Origin: Polyangiaceae bacterium
GTDB taxonomy: Bacteria; Myxococcota_A; Polyangia; Polyangiales; Polyangiaceae
Direction: 5' to 3'
DNA length: 64,000 bases
NCBI GenBank assembly: GCA_013361525.1
Contig: JABFXY010000106.1
Span: 1-64,000 of the forward strand
The notes beneath the pieces are model-generated. The model saw nothing but the letters and a program-made list of their open reading frames with translations. It was not told the DNA's origin and ran no database searches. A program made the translations under genes and the position numbers. The first letter of the stretch is position 1. Each line of letters begins with the position of its first letter. Below, piece by piece: positions 36,257 to 44,343 of the stretch.

Positions 36257-36799
36257 CTAGCGGCGCACCGGAATGATCTGCACGCGGCGTTGCTCGCCCT
36301 CGCCGTCGCTCTTCGTGACGACGCCTGCGAACTTCGCGAGCGCGAGGTGAACGACGCGGCGATCCTGCGGGCTCATCGGTTCGAAGGTGATGATCTTTCC
36401 TTCTTCGACGGCTTGTTTGCCCAGGCGGCGCGCCATCGAGGCGAGGGCCTCTTCGCGGCGGGCGCGGTAGCCCTCGGCGTCGATGATGACGTGCCTGCGC
36501 TGCCTGCTCGGGCGGTTGACGACGCGGTTCGAGATGAACTGCAGCGCGCTCAGCGTCTGGCCTTTCTTCCCGATGATGCGCCCGGCGTCTTTGCCCTCGA
36601 TCTCGAGGCGAATCTCCTCGGGCGGATCGTCCTCGTCCGGCTCGAGCAGATCGACGGTGCAATCCATTCCCATCGCGGCGAGCACGTCGATCACGAAGTC
36701 GAGCACCATGTCGGCGCGACCATCTTCGACGAATGCTTCCGCTTTCGGCTCCGCCTCGACGGGCGAAGAAACTTTGGCGACGGGCTCATCCACGGGCAC
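36257..36799 (-). CDS. jag: Jag/KhpB RNA-binding protein
   Basis: A 180-residue protein. An acidic N-terminus and a short Jag-like segment precede a KH domain (EGKDAGRIIGKKGQTLSALQ) and an R3H domain (about 115-180: MARRLGKQAVEEGKI, MSPQDRRVVHLAL with the conserved Arg and His). KhpB proteins bind RNA and affect cell envelope growth. Its start overlaps the end of yidC by 14 bp, as usual for the yidC-jag pair. Confidence 0.93.
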   Translation of the reverse strand: MPVDEPVAKVSSPVEAEPKAEAFVEDGRADMVLDFVIDVLAAMGMDCTVDLLEPDEDDPPEEIRLEIEGKDAGRIIGKKGQTLSALQFISNRVVNRPSRQRRHVIIDAEGYRARREEALASMARRLGKQAVEEGKIITFEPMSPQDRRVVHLALAKFAGVVTKSDGEGEQRRVQIIPVRR

Positions 36800-38597
36800 G
36801 TGCTTTCCCCTTTCCTAGTGCGGGAGGCGCATCACTCTCGCGCTTCTTGATCTCGCGCACCTTGATGCCCTCGGGCACCTTCACTTGCGATCCGATCCAG
36901 CGCTCGACCAAGAACTGCTGGAGGATTCCGACCCACGTGTTCGTCACCATGTAGACGCCCAAGCCAGCGGGAAGGAAGAACATCATGGCGGTGAAGATGC
37001 CCGGCATCATGTAGAGCATCATCTTCTGCTGCTGCGGGTCCATACCCTGCGCCGGCATCAGCTTCTGCTGCAAGAAGCTCGAGCCGCCGAGCACGATCGG
37101 GATGACGTGGTACGGGTCCGCGTGCGTCAGGTCGGGGATCAGCGGCATCAAGAACGGCGTGTGGAACAGCTCGACCGCCGTGCCGAGCGCTTGGTACAGG
37201 GCGAACCACACCGGCATCTGCAGCATCATCGGGAGGCAGCCCAACATCGGGCGGATCCCTTCCTTGCGATACAGCTCCTGCATCGCGAGGTTCTTCTGCA
37301 TCATGTCGTCTTTGTACTTCGCTTGAATCGCCTCGATTTGCGGCTTCAAGCGGCGCGTCGCGATCTGCGTCTTCAGGCTCGGAAGCATCAGCGGGAAGAC
37401 GAGGATCTTCATGCTGATGGTGAGAAGACAGATCGCCCAGCCCCAGCTGCCGACGAGCTTGAACAGCCACGCGACGTACATCACGAGGTACTTGCCGACG
37501 AAGCCGAACATGCCGAGGTCGATCGCTTCGGTCATGTTGATGCGGCCGGAGTCCGCGCCGCCGACCGCCGCGAGCACTGCGCGCTCTTTCGGTCCGAAGT
37601 AGGCGAGGTTGTCGTAGGTGACGGACTCGCCGCTCGCGAGCTCCTTCTCCGGATACGCGAGCCGCGCGCGGTACATGTGGCCGTAGTCCGGCGCGCCGTG
37701 CGCTAGCTTGTAGTACTCGCCCTCTTCGATCAGCGTCTCCGCGGCGGGGGCGCCGACGCCCTCGACCGGTTGGTGGATGACGCTCGACACGAAGTAGTTG
37801 CTCGAGACGGCGGACCAGATGCCGTCACCTTCGGCGCGCAGGAAGTGCTCCTTCGTGAAGCCTTCTTCAGGATCGAAATCGTCGGGATCGAACGCGCCGG
37901 GCAGGTGTCGCTTCGTGCCCTTCGCCGTGTGCGTGGTCACGTCGGTGAGCCACGCGGGGCGGCGGCCGAGATCCCAGAAGCTCGACTCCGTCTCGCTCTT
38001 CGAGCGCCACGAGGTCTGCTCGATGGCGTAGCGATGTGTACGCGCTTCCGACGCGAGGTTCTTGAGTGTGAGCTTCACGTCGAGCTCGAACGGCCGGTCC
38101 GTGAGCGAGACGACCTTCGTCACCTCGGCCGCCGCGTCCTTGTGCACGAAGGTACAGCTCGTGGGCGTCGACTCCTTGAGCTCGAAGTCGAGGTTGTCGA
38201 AGTCGACTTGCTGCGCGGCCTCACCCGTCGCTCGGAGGCTGGTGCGGAGCGGCATGCGCTGCTCCCTCGACGTCGTGACGAGCTCGATGCGCGTGTCGGG
38301 TTTGTCGACGCTCTCCGCGTACTTCGGGTCGAGCATGCGCGCGCTCTTCACGGAGCCGCCGCGCGACGTGAGCACGACGTGCGACCTTGGCCCCGTCAGC
38401 TCGCACGTCTGCTCGGCGGGGCGTTCGCCCTCGGCCGTCGTGCCCCAGTCCTGCGTCGTGAGCGGCTGCCGCTCCGGCGCCTTGCTCTTGCCGGTGATCA
38501 TCGGCCAGGCGAAGTACGCGACGAGGATCAGCGAAAGGCCGATGAACAGCCATTTGCCGATACCCGAGGCGCCGCCGCCGCTACTGTTTTCCGTCAT
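36786..38597 (-). CDS. yidC: Membrane protein insertase YidC
   Basis: A 603-residue insertase. An N-terminal membrane helix (KWLFIGLSLILVAYFAW) precedes a large periplasmic domain (about 60-370). The conserved five-helix core follows, with WGWAICLLTISMKILVFPL, MLGCLPMMLQMPVWFALYQ and the final helices, and a basic C-tail. It inserts and folds inner-membrane proteins alone or with Sec. ATG at 38597 is chosen; it overlaps the yidD stop by 4 bp. Confidence 0.95.
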   Translation of the reverse strand: MTENSSGGGASGIGKWLFIGLSLILVAYFAWPMITGKSKAPERQPLTTQDWGTTAEGERPAEQTCELTGPRSHVVLTSRGGSVKSARMLDPKYAESVDKPDTRIELVTTSREQRMPLRTSLRATGEAAQQVDFDNLDFELKESTPTSCTFVHKDAAAEVTKVVSLTDRPFELDVKLTLKNLASEARTHRYAIEQTSWRSKSETESSFWDLGRRPAWLTDVTTHTAKGTKRHLPGAFDPDDFDPEEGFTKEHFLRAEGDGIWSAVSSNYFVSSVIHQPVEGVGAPAAETLIEEGEYYKLAHGAPDYGHMYRARLAYPEKELASGESVTYDNLAYFGPKERAVLAAVGGADSGRINMTEAIDLGMFGFVGKYLVMYVAWLFKLVGSWGWAICLLTISMKILVFPLMLPSLKTQIATRRLKPQIEAIQAKYKDDMMQKNLAMQELYRKEGIRPMLGCLPMMLQMPVWFALYQALGTAVELFHTPFLMPLIPDLTHADPYHVIPIVLGGSSFLQQKLMPAQGMDPQQQKMMLYMMPGIFTAMMFFLPAGLGVYMVTNTWVGILQQFLVERWIGSQVKVPEGIKVREIKKRESDAPPALGKGKARARG

Positions 38598-39001
38598 GCG
38601 TCCCTTCGTGGCGACGCCGGTCCCTCGACGTGGGGTACCGGGCTGATCGCACCGCGCGCCGGGATTGCCCCGCACGCCGCTTGCCCTAGCGCGTGCTCCG
38701 GCTCGGCCGGATCAAGCAGTCGGGATGAGTCTTCGGTTTGCCCGCGCCCCGCCGGCCGCCTTGCTCGGCGGTCATCAGCAGGGGGTGGAGGGTCGTACCC
38801 TCCGGGATGGAATGGGTGACACCTACACAGGCGCTTTGCCGAAAGCAAGCTCCCCCGGAGCACACCGTGACCCTCGATACAGAGCATCGCGTAGCGCGAG
38901 CACGAGGGTTCGAATCGGCAGACCGGGCCGAAGAGAAGCACCAGCAGCTTGGACAGCGTCAGCTGGTAGACACGAATCATCGCGATGAGGATCCTCGCCA
39001 T
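38594..39001 (-). CDS. yidD: Membrane protein insertion efficiency factor YidD, C-terminally extended
   Basis: The first 75 residues are a standard YidD (IRVYQLTLSKLL, CRFEPSCSRYAMLCIEGHG, CHPFHPGGYDPPP). A further 60 residues of Arg/Ala/Pro-rich sequence follow that YidD proteins normally lack. The extension runs up to the yidC start, with a 4-bp overlap, and may serve mainly to couple translation. The start shares one base with the rnpA stop. Confidence 0.9.
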   Translation of the reverse strand: MARILIAMIRVYQLTLSKLLVLLFGPVCRFEPSCSRYAMLCIEGHGVLRGSLLSAKRLCRCHPFHPGGYDPPPPADDRRARRPAGRGQTEDSSRLLDPAEPEHALGQAACGAIPARGAISPVPHVEGPASPRRDA

Positions 39002-39492
39002 CAGCCGCTCTCCTCGTCGCGCACTGCCTTGCGGGTGGGCATGTGCCCACTGGCCGCAGCTTGGATCCGCCCTTGTCCCTGGGCAAGGTCACCAGCGTCT
39101 GCTCGTGCACGTTCACGGCGAACTTTCGAAGCGCGTTCACGCAGCTCACGAAGTGCGGCGTGGGCGCCCGCCTCGACTGCGGTGTACGTCCGCTCGTGAA
39201 GATCCGCGAACGCCACGAACACCAGATCGAAACCCGGTGGGAACGCCGCTTTGTTCTTACGGAAGAGCTCGCGGAGCAGGCGCTTGGCCCGGTTGCGCTC
39301 GACGGCGTTGCCGACCTTGCGCGAGGCGATGATGCCGATGCGCGAGCACGCTTCCGCATCCGCGCGCGGGGTCGCGAGGATCAGGAACCCCGGTCCGCGG
39401 ACGCGTAGGCTCGGACGTTGCTGCAGACGCACGAACTCCGAGCGCCGACGAATCCGCTCGTGCCGACGGAGCACCGCCTTCATCGAGGTCAC
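39001..39492 (-). CDS. rnpA: Ribonuclease P protein component
   Basis: A 163-residue protein. The conserved motif RNRAKRLLRELFR and the strand SRIGIIASRKVGNAV identify RnpA, the protein subunit that helps RNase P RNA process tRNA precursors. A basic C-terminal tail of about 40 residues is longer than usual. Start at 39492, or the second ATG three codons later (MKAVLRRHERIRR). Confidence 0.93.
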   Translation of the reverse strand: MTSMKAVLRRHERIRRRSEFVRLQQRPSLRVRGPGFLILATPRADAEACSRIGIIASRKVGNAVERNRAKRLLRELFRKNKAAFPPGFDLVFVAFADLHERTYTAVEAGAHAALRELRERASKVRRERARADAGDLAQGQGRIQAAASGHMPTRKAVRDEESG

Positions 39493-39579
39493 GCGTCACG
39501 CTCAAGTCGTGCGAAAACGAGCGATTCGCGGCGTGGAGCGCGCGACGCAGGGGTCGCGCGCTATCGCCCGCGCGTCGTT

Positions 39580-39729
39580 TTACTTCTTGTAGGTGCCGGG
39601 GGAGAGACGAGCTCGGCCCTTGCGGCGACGGTTGTTGATGACCTTGCGGCCACCCTTCGTCGCCATACGCGTGCGGAAACCATGCGTACGGAGACGCGAC
39701 GTCTTGTGGGGTTGATAAGTGCGCTTCAT
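39580..39729 (-). CDS. rpmH: 50S ribosomal protein L34
   Basis: A 49-residue protein: MKRTYQPHKTSRLRTHGF at the start, RMATKGGRKVINNRR in the middle and KGRARLSPGTYKK at the end. This is the complete L34 signature. GAGGA lies about 10 bases before the ATG. It leads the rpmH-rnpA-yidD-yidC-jag-rplS series; the gap to rnpA is 87 bp. Confidence 0.97.
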   Translation of the reverse strand: MKRTYQPHKTSRLRTHGFRTRMATKGGRKVINNRRRKGRARLSPGTYKK

Positions 39730-39921
39730 GGCTTCGATCCTCTAACGTGAGCGCGCGGTGGTTGCGCGCTGATCCTCTGTCGCGCGATCGTTGGTCGCTC
39801 GACGCGAACGGCGCCTCTATAGAACAGCCAGGGGCGCGAAGGGCGGGGAGAGTTGCCACACACACGTCGCTAGGTCAACCCCCTTGGCCTTTGTCGTACC
39901 TCTTGTAGTAGCGTCCCGATC

Positions 39922-41745
39922 ATGGCGCGAGGGCCTTTCTTGTACTTCCGCGAAGTTGCTGGTCGGGCTGTGGCGTATCGGTCGAACGGGCGGTCGGGGA
40001 CGAGGCGACGATTCGGACGCACAATCGTCGCGGCGCTCGGTCTCCTCGCCGGTATCGGCGCGACGACCGAGGCGCAAGCCCAGGACACGACCTTCAGTCT
40101 CGACCGACTGCGCATCGGCACGGCGCCGGACGACGGCATCGGCGTGTGGCGTCCGGAGATGGCGGAAAAGCCGCGCCTCTACGGCCAATTCGCGCTCGGC
40201 CTGTCGTGGAATCCGTTCCGCATCGAGCACGAGCTCGAGAACGAAGAGTCGCAGCAAGAGATGGCGCTGCGGAGCGGCGCGCCCGTGCGCGAGCAGCTCA
40301 CGGCGTACATGGGCATCGGCTTCGAGGTCTTCAAGCGGATCGGCGTGAACGTGATGTTTCCGCTCACGCTCGTCCAGACCGGTAACCCGACGAGCGTGCC
40401 CGGTGTCATCGGCGCGACCGATCCCGTCGACCTCGCGCCTGTCGCTGCCGGCGACATTCGCTTCGAGGGGCGCGGCGTGATCATCCGCACGGCGGACGGC
40501 TTCTTCAAGCTCGGCGCGAACGCGAACATCTTCGCACCGAGCGGCAACGATCAGTCTTTCACCGGTGAGAAGGACGTCGCCGGCGGTGTCGGCCTCGCGA
40601 CGGAGCTCGATTGGAAGGTGTTCATCCTGACCTTCGACACGGGCTTTCACTTCCGCCCGGAGTCGGCCGTCAACGACTTCACCACCGGTCACGAGTGGAA
40701 CTACGGCCTCGCGGGCTTCCTTCCGCTTCGCGACAACACGATTCGTCTCGGCCTCGAGGTCTTCGGCTCGTTGCAGATGACGGGCCCCGACAAGGCGACC
40801 GTTGCCTCGTCGCCGATCGAGTGGATGGCCGAGGGCCGCTTCACGCTCGACAAGAAGAAGCAGCTCTATTTGAACGGCTACGGCGGCACGCGCATGTCGC
40901 CGGGCTACGCGCCGGACTTCCGCACGGGCCTCGCGTTCGGCGGCTGGTTCAACCTCGTCGACGAGGAGCCGCCGGCACCGAAGAAGGACGTCAACTACAA
41001 CAAGTTCAACGACACCCTCGACACCGACAAGGACGGCATCCCCGACTACATGGATCTGTGCCCGACGGTGCCGGAGGACAAGAAGCCGCCGTATCCGGAT
41101 GACGGCTGCCCGCAAGAGCCCGATCGCGACAACGACGGCATCCCCGACTCGCGCGACAAGTGCCCCGACGTTCCGGAGGATCGCGACGGCGTCGACGACA
41201 AGGACGGATGCCCCGAGGACGACGCGGATCAGGACAACATCCCCGACGCGAAGGACGACTGCCCGAAGGAGCCGGGTGAGCCCAGCACCGAGAAGGGCAA
41301 GAACGGCTGCCCGAAGTTCATCCGCCGCGTCGAAGGCTCGACGGAGATCCAAGTCCTCAAGAAGGTCGAGTTCGATTTCGGCAAGGCGACCCTGAGCAAG
41401 GCCAGCTACCCGATCCTCGACGAGGTCTATCGCCTGCTCGTGGCCAACCCCGAGATCACGCTCCTCAGCATCGAGGGTCACACCGACAACGTCGGCTCCG
41501 ACGAGACGAACCTGCTCTTGTCGAAGCAGCGCGCGAAGTCCTGCATGGATTACCTCATCCAGAAGGGCATCAAAGCCTCGCGCCTCACGAGCGAAGGTTT
41601 CGGTGAGACGAAGCCGCTCGAAAGCAACGACACCGCCGACGGCCGCGCGAAGAACCGCCGCACCGAGTTCCACATCCGCGATCAGGCCATCGAAGGTGGC
41701 GGCGGCGGCGGCGCGAAGCCGACCGGCCCCAAGCCCGGCGAGTGA
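39922..41745 (+). CDS. OmpA-family outer membrane protein with thrombospondin type-3 repeats
   Basis: A 607-residue protein. A long basic N-terminus precedes a signal segment (TIVAALGLLAGIGATTEAQA). A beta-barrel-like region covers about 60-355. Acidic calcium-binding TSP3 repeats follow (about 365-455: DTDKDGIPDYMDLCP, DRDNDGIPDSRDKCP). The C-terminal OmpA peptidoglycan-binding domain (about 475-595) carries IEGHTDNVGSDETN and LSKQRAKSCMDYL. It likely tethers the outer membrane to the wall. ATG 39922; a later start nearer the signal peptide is possible. Divergent from rpmH. Confidence 0.88.
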   Translation: MARGPFLYFREVAGRAVAYRSNGRSGTRRRFGRTIVAALGLLAGIGATTEAQAQDTTFSLDRLRIGTAPDDGIGVWRPEMAEKPRLYGQFALGLSWNPFRIEHELENEESQQEMALRSGAPVREQLTAYMGIGFEVFKRIGVNVMFPLTLVQTGNPTSVPGVIGATDPVDLAPVAAGDIRFEGRGVIIRTADGFFKLGANANIFAPSGNDQSFTGEKDVAGGVGLATELDWKVFILTFDTGFHFRPESAVNDFTTGHEWNYGLAGFLPLRDNTIRLGLEVFGSLQMTGPDKATVASSPIEWMAEGRFTLDKKKQLYLNGYGGTRMSPGYAPDFRTGLAFGGWFNLVDEEPPAPKKDVNYNKFNDTLDTDKDGIPDYMDLCPTVPEDKKPPYPDDGCPQEPDRDNDGIPDSRDKCPDVPEDRDGVDDKDGCPEDDADQDNIPDAKDDCPKEPGEPSTEKGKNGCPKFIRRVEGSTEIQVLKKVEFDFGKATLSKASYPILDEVYRLLVANPEITLLSIEGHTDNVGSDETNLLLSKQRAKSCMDYLIQKGIKASRLTSEGFGETKPLESNDTADGRAKNRRTEFHIRDQAIEGGGGGGAKPTGPKPGE

Positions 41746-41766
41746 CGTGAAGTGATCCTGTGGTGA

Positions 41767-41796
41767 GACGGGCTCCACCGCCGAGGTGAGCCCGTC
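41767..41796 (+). terminator. Hairpin after OmpA-family gene
   Basis: GACGGGCTC (41767-41775) pairs with GAGCCCGTC (41788-41796), and CACC/GGTG extends the stem inward with a bulge. It lies 22 bases past the stop codon. No T-tract follows. Confidence 0.55.
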
Positions 41797-41899
41797 CCGC
41801 CCGCCGACACGCGGTTCGCAAAACGAAATGCATGAGGGCGCTTCGCCGTGCTTTCAACTCCACCATGTCAGCGCAGCGCCCCGCGGAGCGTTTTGAGCT

Positions 41900-41922
41900 G
41901 GAGGGTCTGATGCAGACCCTCC
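41900..41922 (+). terminator. Perfect 10-bp hairpin before lipoprotein gene
   Basis: GGAGGGTCTG (41900-41909) and CAGACCCTCC (41913-41922) pair perfectly around a 3-base loop. It sits in the 266-bp gap between the OmpA-family gene and the small lipoprotein. It could be a second terminator or part of the lipoprotein's leader. Confidence 0.5.
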
Positions 41923-42011
41923 CCCACACCGCGCAGCGCGCGGCGGGGCCCCCCTCCCAACTCCGCGCTCCGGGGCTTGCGCTCCTCGCGCGCCCATCGC
42001 CCTCGCGGGCA

Positions 42012-42299
42012 ATGGGGCCCATCGTGCTCTCGGGGATTCTCGCTGCGGTCGGGTGCTCCAAGCCCGCGACGCAGGGCTACGAGTGCCGCTGCGAATACTT
42101 GACCGACACCGACGTGCCGGGGATTCAGGACGTGCGCGTGTGCGCCGGCGAGAGCGAGGATCCGAAGCCGATCGCGGCCGAGTGCGCTGCTTCGCTGGGC
42201 GTCGGCCAAGTCGAGCGCTGCACGTGCCCCGAGTCGTCGGAGCCGTGCGGCGGCGCGAAGTGCGAACAGGCCGCGGCGCGAGACACAGCGTCACAATGA
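42012..42299 (+). CDS. Small Cys-rich lipoprotein
   Basis: A 95-residue protein. A short signal peptide ends in a lipobox (LAAVGC). The mature part has eight cysteines (YECRCEYLTD, VRVCAGE, ERCTCPE, PCGGAKC), suggesting disulfides. The frame stays open to an ATG at 41832, but that extension is Arg/Pro-rich and would bury the signal segment, so 42012 is preferred. Function unknown. Confidence 0.6.
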   Translation: MGPIVLSGILAAVGCSKPATQGYECRCEYLTDTDVPGIQDVRVCAGESEDPKPIAAECAASLGVGQVERCTCPESSEPCGGAKCEQAAARDTASQ

Positions 42300-42304
42300 G
42301 GCCG

Positions 42305-42327
42305 GCTCGCGGGTCTCATCCGCGAGC
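42305..42327 (+). terminator. Stem-loop after lipoprotein gene
   Basis: GCTCGCGG (42305-42312) pairs with CCGCGAGC (42320-42327) across a 7-base loop, 5 bases after the stop codon and 56 before the encapsulated ferritin start. It probably separates the two transcripts. Confidence 0.5.
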
Positions 42328-42383
42328 GGGGGGAATTTCGCCACGTTGCACGAAGCGCCGCTGAGCCGTACCCCGAACAAGGT

Positions 42384-42788
42384 ATGGCGAGCGACAGCTA
42401 CCACGAGGGCGCGAATGCGCTCAGCGAAGAGTCGAAGGACCTCCACCGCGCGATTCGATCGCTGATGGAGGAGCTCGACGCGGTCGATTGGTACCAGCAG
42501 CGTGTCGAGGCGACGAGGGACGCAGAGCTGGCCGCGATCCTCGCGCACAACCGCGACGAAGAGATCGAGCACGCGATGATGGTGCTCGAGTGGCTGCGCC
42601 GCAGAAACCCGCGCTTCGACGAGAACGCGCGCACCTATCTCTTCACCGAGGGGCCCGTCACCGAGGTGGAGGAGAGCGCGACCTCCGGCGGCGACACCCC
42701 TGGCCCCGCGGATGCATCCGAGCGCAAGTCCGCCGACGACTCCGGCTCGCTGGGGATCGGTAGCCTGAAGAAAGGGATGTCGCGATGA
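42384..42788 (+). CDS. Encapsulated ferritin-like protein (EncFtn)
   Basis: A 134-residue encapsulin cargo. The two-helix ferroxidase segment keeps the residues known from Rhodospirillum rubrum EncFtn: E30, W36 (LDAVDWYQQR), E60 and H63 (RDEEIEHAMM), expected to bind two irons at a dimer interface. A flexible tail ends in SGSLGIGSLKKGMSR, the encapsulation peptide that docks inside the shell. It oxidises Fe(II) for storage in the encapsulin. The stop overlaps the shell gene start by 4 bp (ATGA). Confidence 0.95.
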   Translation: MASDSYHEGANALSEESKDLHRAIRSLMEELDAVDWYQQRVEATRDAELAAILAHNRDEEIEHAMMVLEWLRRRNPRFDENARTYLFTEGPVTEVEESATSGGDTPGPADASERKSADDSGSLGIGSLKKGMSR

Positions 42789-43582
42789 ACCTCCTGAAAC
42801 GCGAGCTCGCTCCGATCACGCCCGAAGCTTGGGCGGAGATCGATCGCGAAGCGCAGCGCGTCCTCAAGCTTCACCTCGCGGCGCGCAAGGTCGTCGACTT
42901 CAAAGGTCCCTTCGGGCTCGAGCTCGGCGCGGTGAACACGGGGCGACTCAAGAACGTGGATCCACCGTTCGCGAACGTCTCGGCATCCGTCCGCGTCGTG
43001 CAGCCGCTCGTGCACCTGTGGGCGCCGTTCAAGATGTCGATCGCCGAGCTCGATACCGTTTCGCGCGGCGCGACGGACATCGATGTCGATCCGCTGATTC
43101 GCGCGGCCGAGCGCATCGCGGCTGCCGAAGACCACGCCGTCTTTCACGGCTACGACGCCGCCGCCGTGCAAGGCGTTCTGAAGGCAGCCGACCACGCGCC
43201 GCTCGAGTACCACGGCGCGAAGAATCTCCCCGGGGTCATCGTCGGCGCGAAAGAGCTCTTGCGCAAAGCGGGGGTCGGTGGCCCCTACGCGCTCGTCCTC
43301 GGACCGAGCATCTACGACGAGCTGCACTCCGCCGCCGAGGACGGCTTTCCGATTCGCGATCGCGTCGCGCCGATGGTCGAGACCATCGTTTGGGCGCCCG
43401 CGCTGACCGAAGCCGCGGTCGTCTCGATGCGAGGCGGCGACTACGAGCTCACCGTCGGCCAGGATCTGTCGATCGGTTTCACGTCGTTCGACCACGACAC
43501 CGTCGAGCTCTACCTCACCGAGTCCTTCACGTTCCGCGTGCTCTCGACGAACGCAGCGGTCGCCATCCGGCGCAAGGGCTGA
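42785..43582 (+). CDS. Encapsulin shell protein (family 1)
   Basis: A 265-residue protein, the size of shells that form 60-subunit T=1 cages. MNLLKRELAPITPEAWAEID, SRGATDIDVDPL and SIYDELHSA-type sequence are family 1 markers of the HK97-type fold. Together with the upstream EncFtn it makes an iron-storing nanocompartment that limits oxidative stress. Ends 18 bp from the convergent Gre-like gene. Confidence 0.95.
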   Translation: MNLLKRELAPITPEAWAEIDREAQRVLKLHLAARKVVDFKGPFGLELGAVNTGRLKNVDPPFANVSASVRVVQPLVHLWAPFKMSIAELDTVSRGATDIDVDPLIRAAERIAAAEDHAVFHGYDAAAVQGVLKAADHAPLEYHGAKNLPGVIVGAKELLRKAGVGGPYALVLGPSIYDELHSAAEDGFPIRDRVAPMVETIVWAPALTEAAVVSMRGGDYELTVGQDLSIGFTSFDHDTVELYLTESFTFRVLSTNAAVAIRRKG

Positions 43583-43600
43583 AGGGTCGGTTCGTTTCGC

Positions 43601-44077
43601 TCAGCGGACGTCGACGATGCCGAGGTTTCGCTGCCGCGTTCCGGGCGCGCGAAGCTCGCAGTCGTCGCCGGCCACCTTGCCGAGCAGCGCGCGACCGAGC
43701 GGCGAAGCCGGCGTCACGATCTGGATGTCGCCGGCGATGACGGTGCCGCCGCGCCCCGGCGCGAGGAAGAACACCCGCGTCGCGTCGTCCTCCTCGACCG
43801 TCACGAGCGCGCCGAGCGAGATCCGCTCGCCGTCCTTGAAATCGCGCGTCGGCATCGCCTGCGCTTGCGCGAGCTCGGCCTTGAGATCCTCGACTCGGCG
43901 CGCCTGACCCCGCGCGAGGTACGACTGCTCGAGCGCGCGTGTGTCCTTGTCGTTCTCGGGCTTCGCCTCTTCGTGGGTCGCGCCCTCGATCGTCGTTTGT
44001 TGGGCACGTTCTGCGGCGGCGACGTCCGCAAGAAGCAGCTGCACGAGCTCGGCTTTGAGTTCCGTCTTCGAGACCAC
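43601..44077 (-). CDS. GreA/GreB-like transcription factor
   Basis: A 158-residue protein with an N-terminal coiled-coil-like part (VSKTELKAELVQLLL, YLARGQARRVEDLKAELAQA) and a C-terminal FKBP-like Gre domain (ISLGALVTVEEDDATRVFFLAP, TPASPLGRALLGKVAGD). Gre factors bind RNA polymerase through the C-terminal domain. The coiled-coil tip lacks a clear acidic pair of the GreA type, so it may be a Rnk/Gfh-like relative. GTG start. Confidence 0.75.
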   Translation of the reverse strand: MVSKTELKAELVQLLLADVAAAERAQQTTIEGATHEEAKPENDKDTRALEQSYLARGQARRVEDLKAELAQAQAMPTRDFKDGERISLGALVTVEEDDATRVFFLAPGRGGTVIAGDIQIVTPASPLGRALLGKVAGDDCELRAPGTRQRNLGIVDVR

Positions 44078-44160
44078 GAGACCAGCACCCTACAGCGAAG
44101 ACCGGCCCTTTTGAAACCGGTCTGGGAACAAGCGGTGCGTGCGGCGGCGTTCGGCCGTGC

Positions 44161-44340
44161 ATGGGCTCCCGAAAGGACGAGATCGAAGCGCTGGTTCGTT
44201 CGCTCCGGGCGAGGCGCCGCCGCAAATACATCACGGTGTTCGCGCTGGTCGTCGGGATCCTCCTCGGCGGGCTTGGAACCGCCGCAGCGATCGAACGGAT
44301 CTCGTCGTCCGGGTTCGACGGCGCGCTCGAAGGGTACTGA
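44161..44340 (+). CDS. Small single-pass membrane protein
   Basis: A 59-residue frame: MGSRKDEIEALVRSLRARR, then a membrane helix (KYITVFALVVGILLGGLGTA) and a short tail. The basic segment before the helix predicts a cytoplasmic N-terminus. Its stop lies 3 bases before the start of the hydroxylase gene, so the two are probably translated together. No family recognised. Confidence 0.6.
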   Translation: MGSRKDEIEALVRSLRARRRRKYITVFALVVGILLGGLGTAAAIERISSSGFDGALEGY

Positions 44341-44343
44341 GCC

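Noticed and set aside
38900..38920. GGTTCGAATC string resembling a tRNA T-loop
   Set aside because: It lies within the conserved yidD coding sequence, and no acceptor or anticodon stem can be drawn around it.
39730..39921. Possible replication origin beside rpmH
   Set aside because: No DnaA-box cluster or AT-rich unwinding region is visible, and dnaA is not adjacent.
39817..41778. A 653-codon open frame on the minus strand
   Set aside because: It is the antisense of the OmpA-family gene, with Arg/Ala/Val-rich composition and no recognisable domain.
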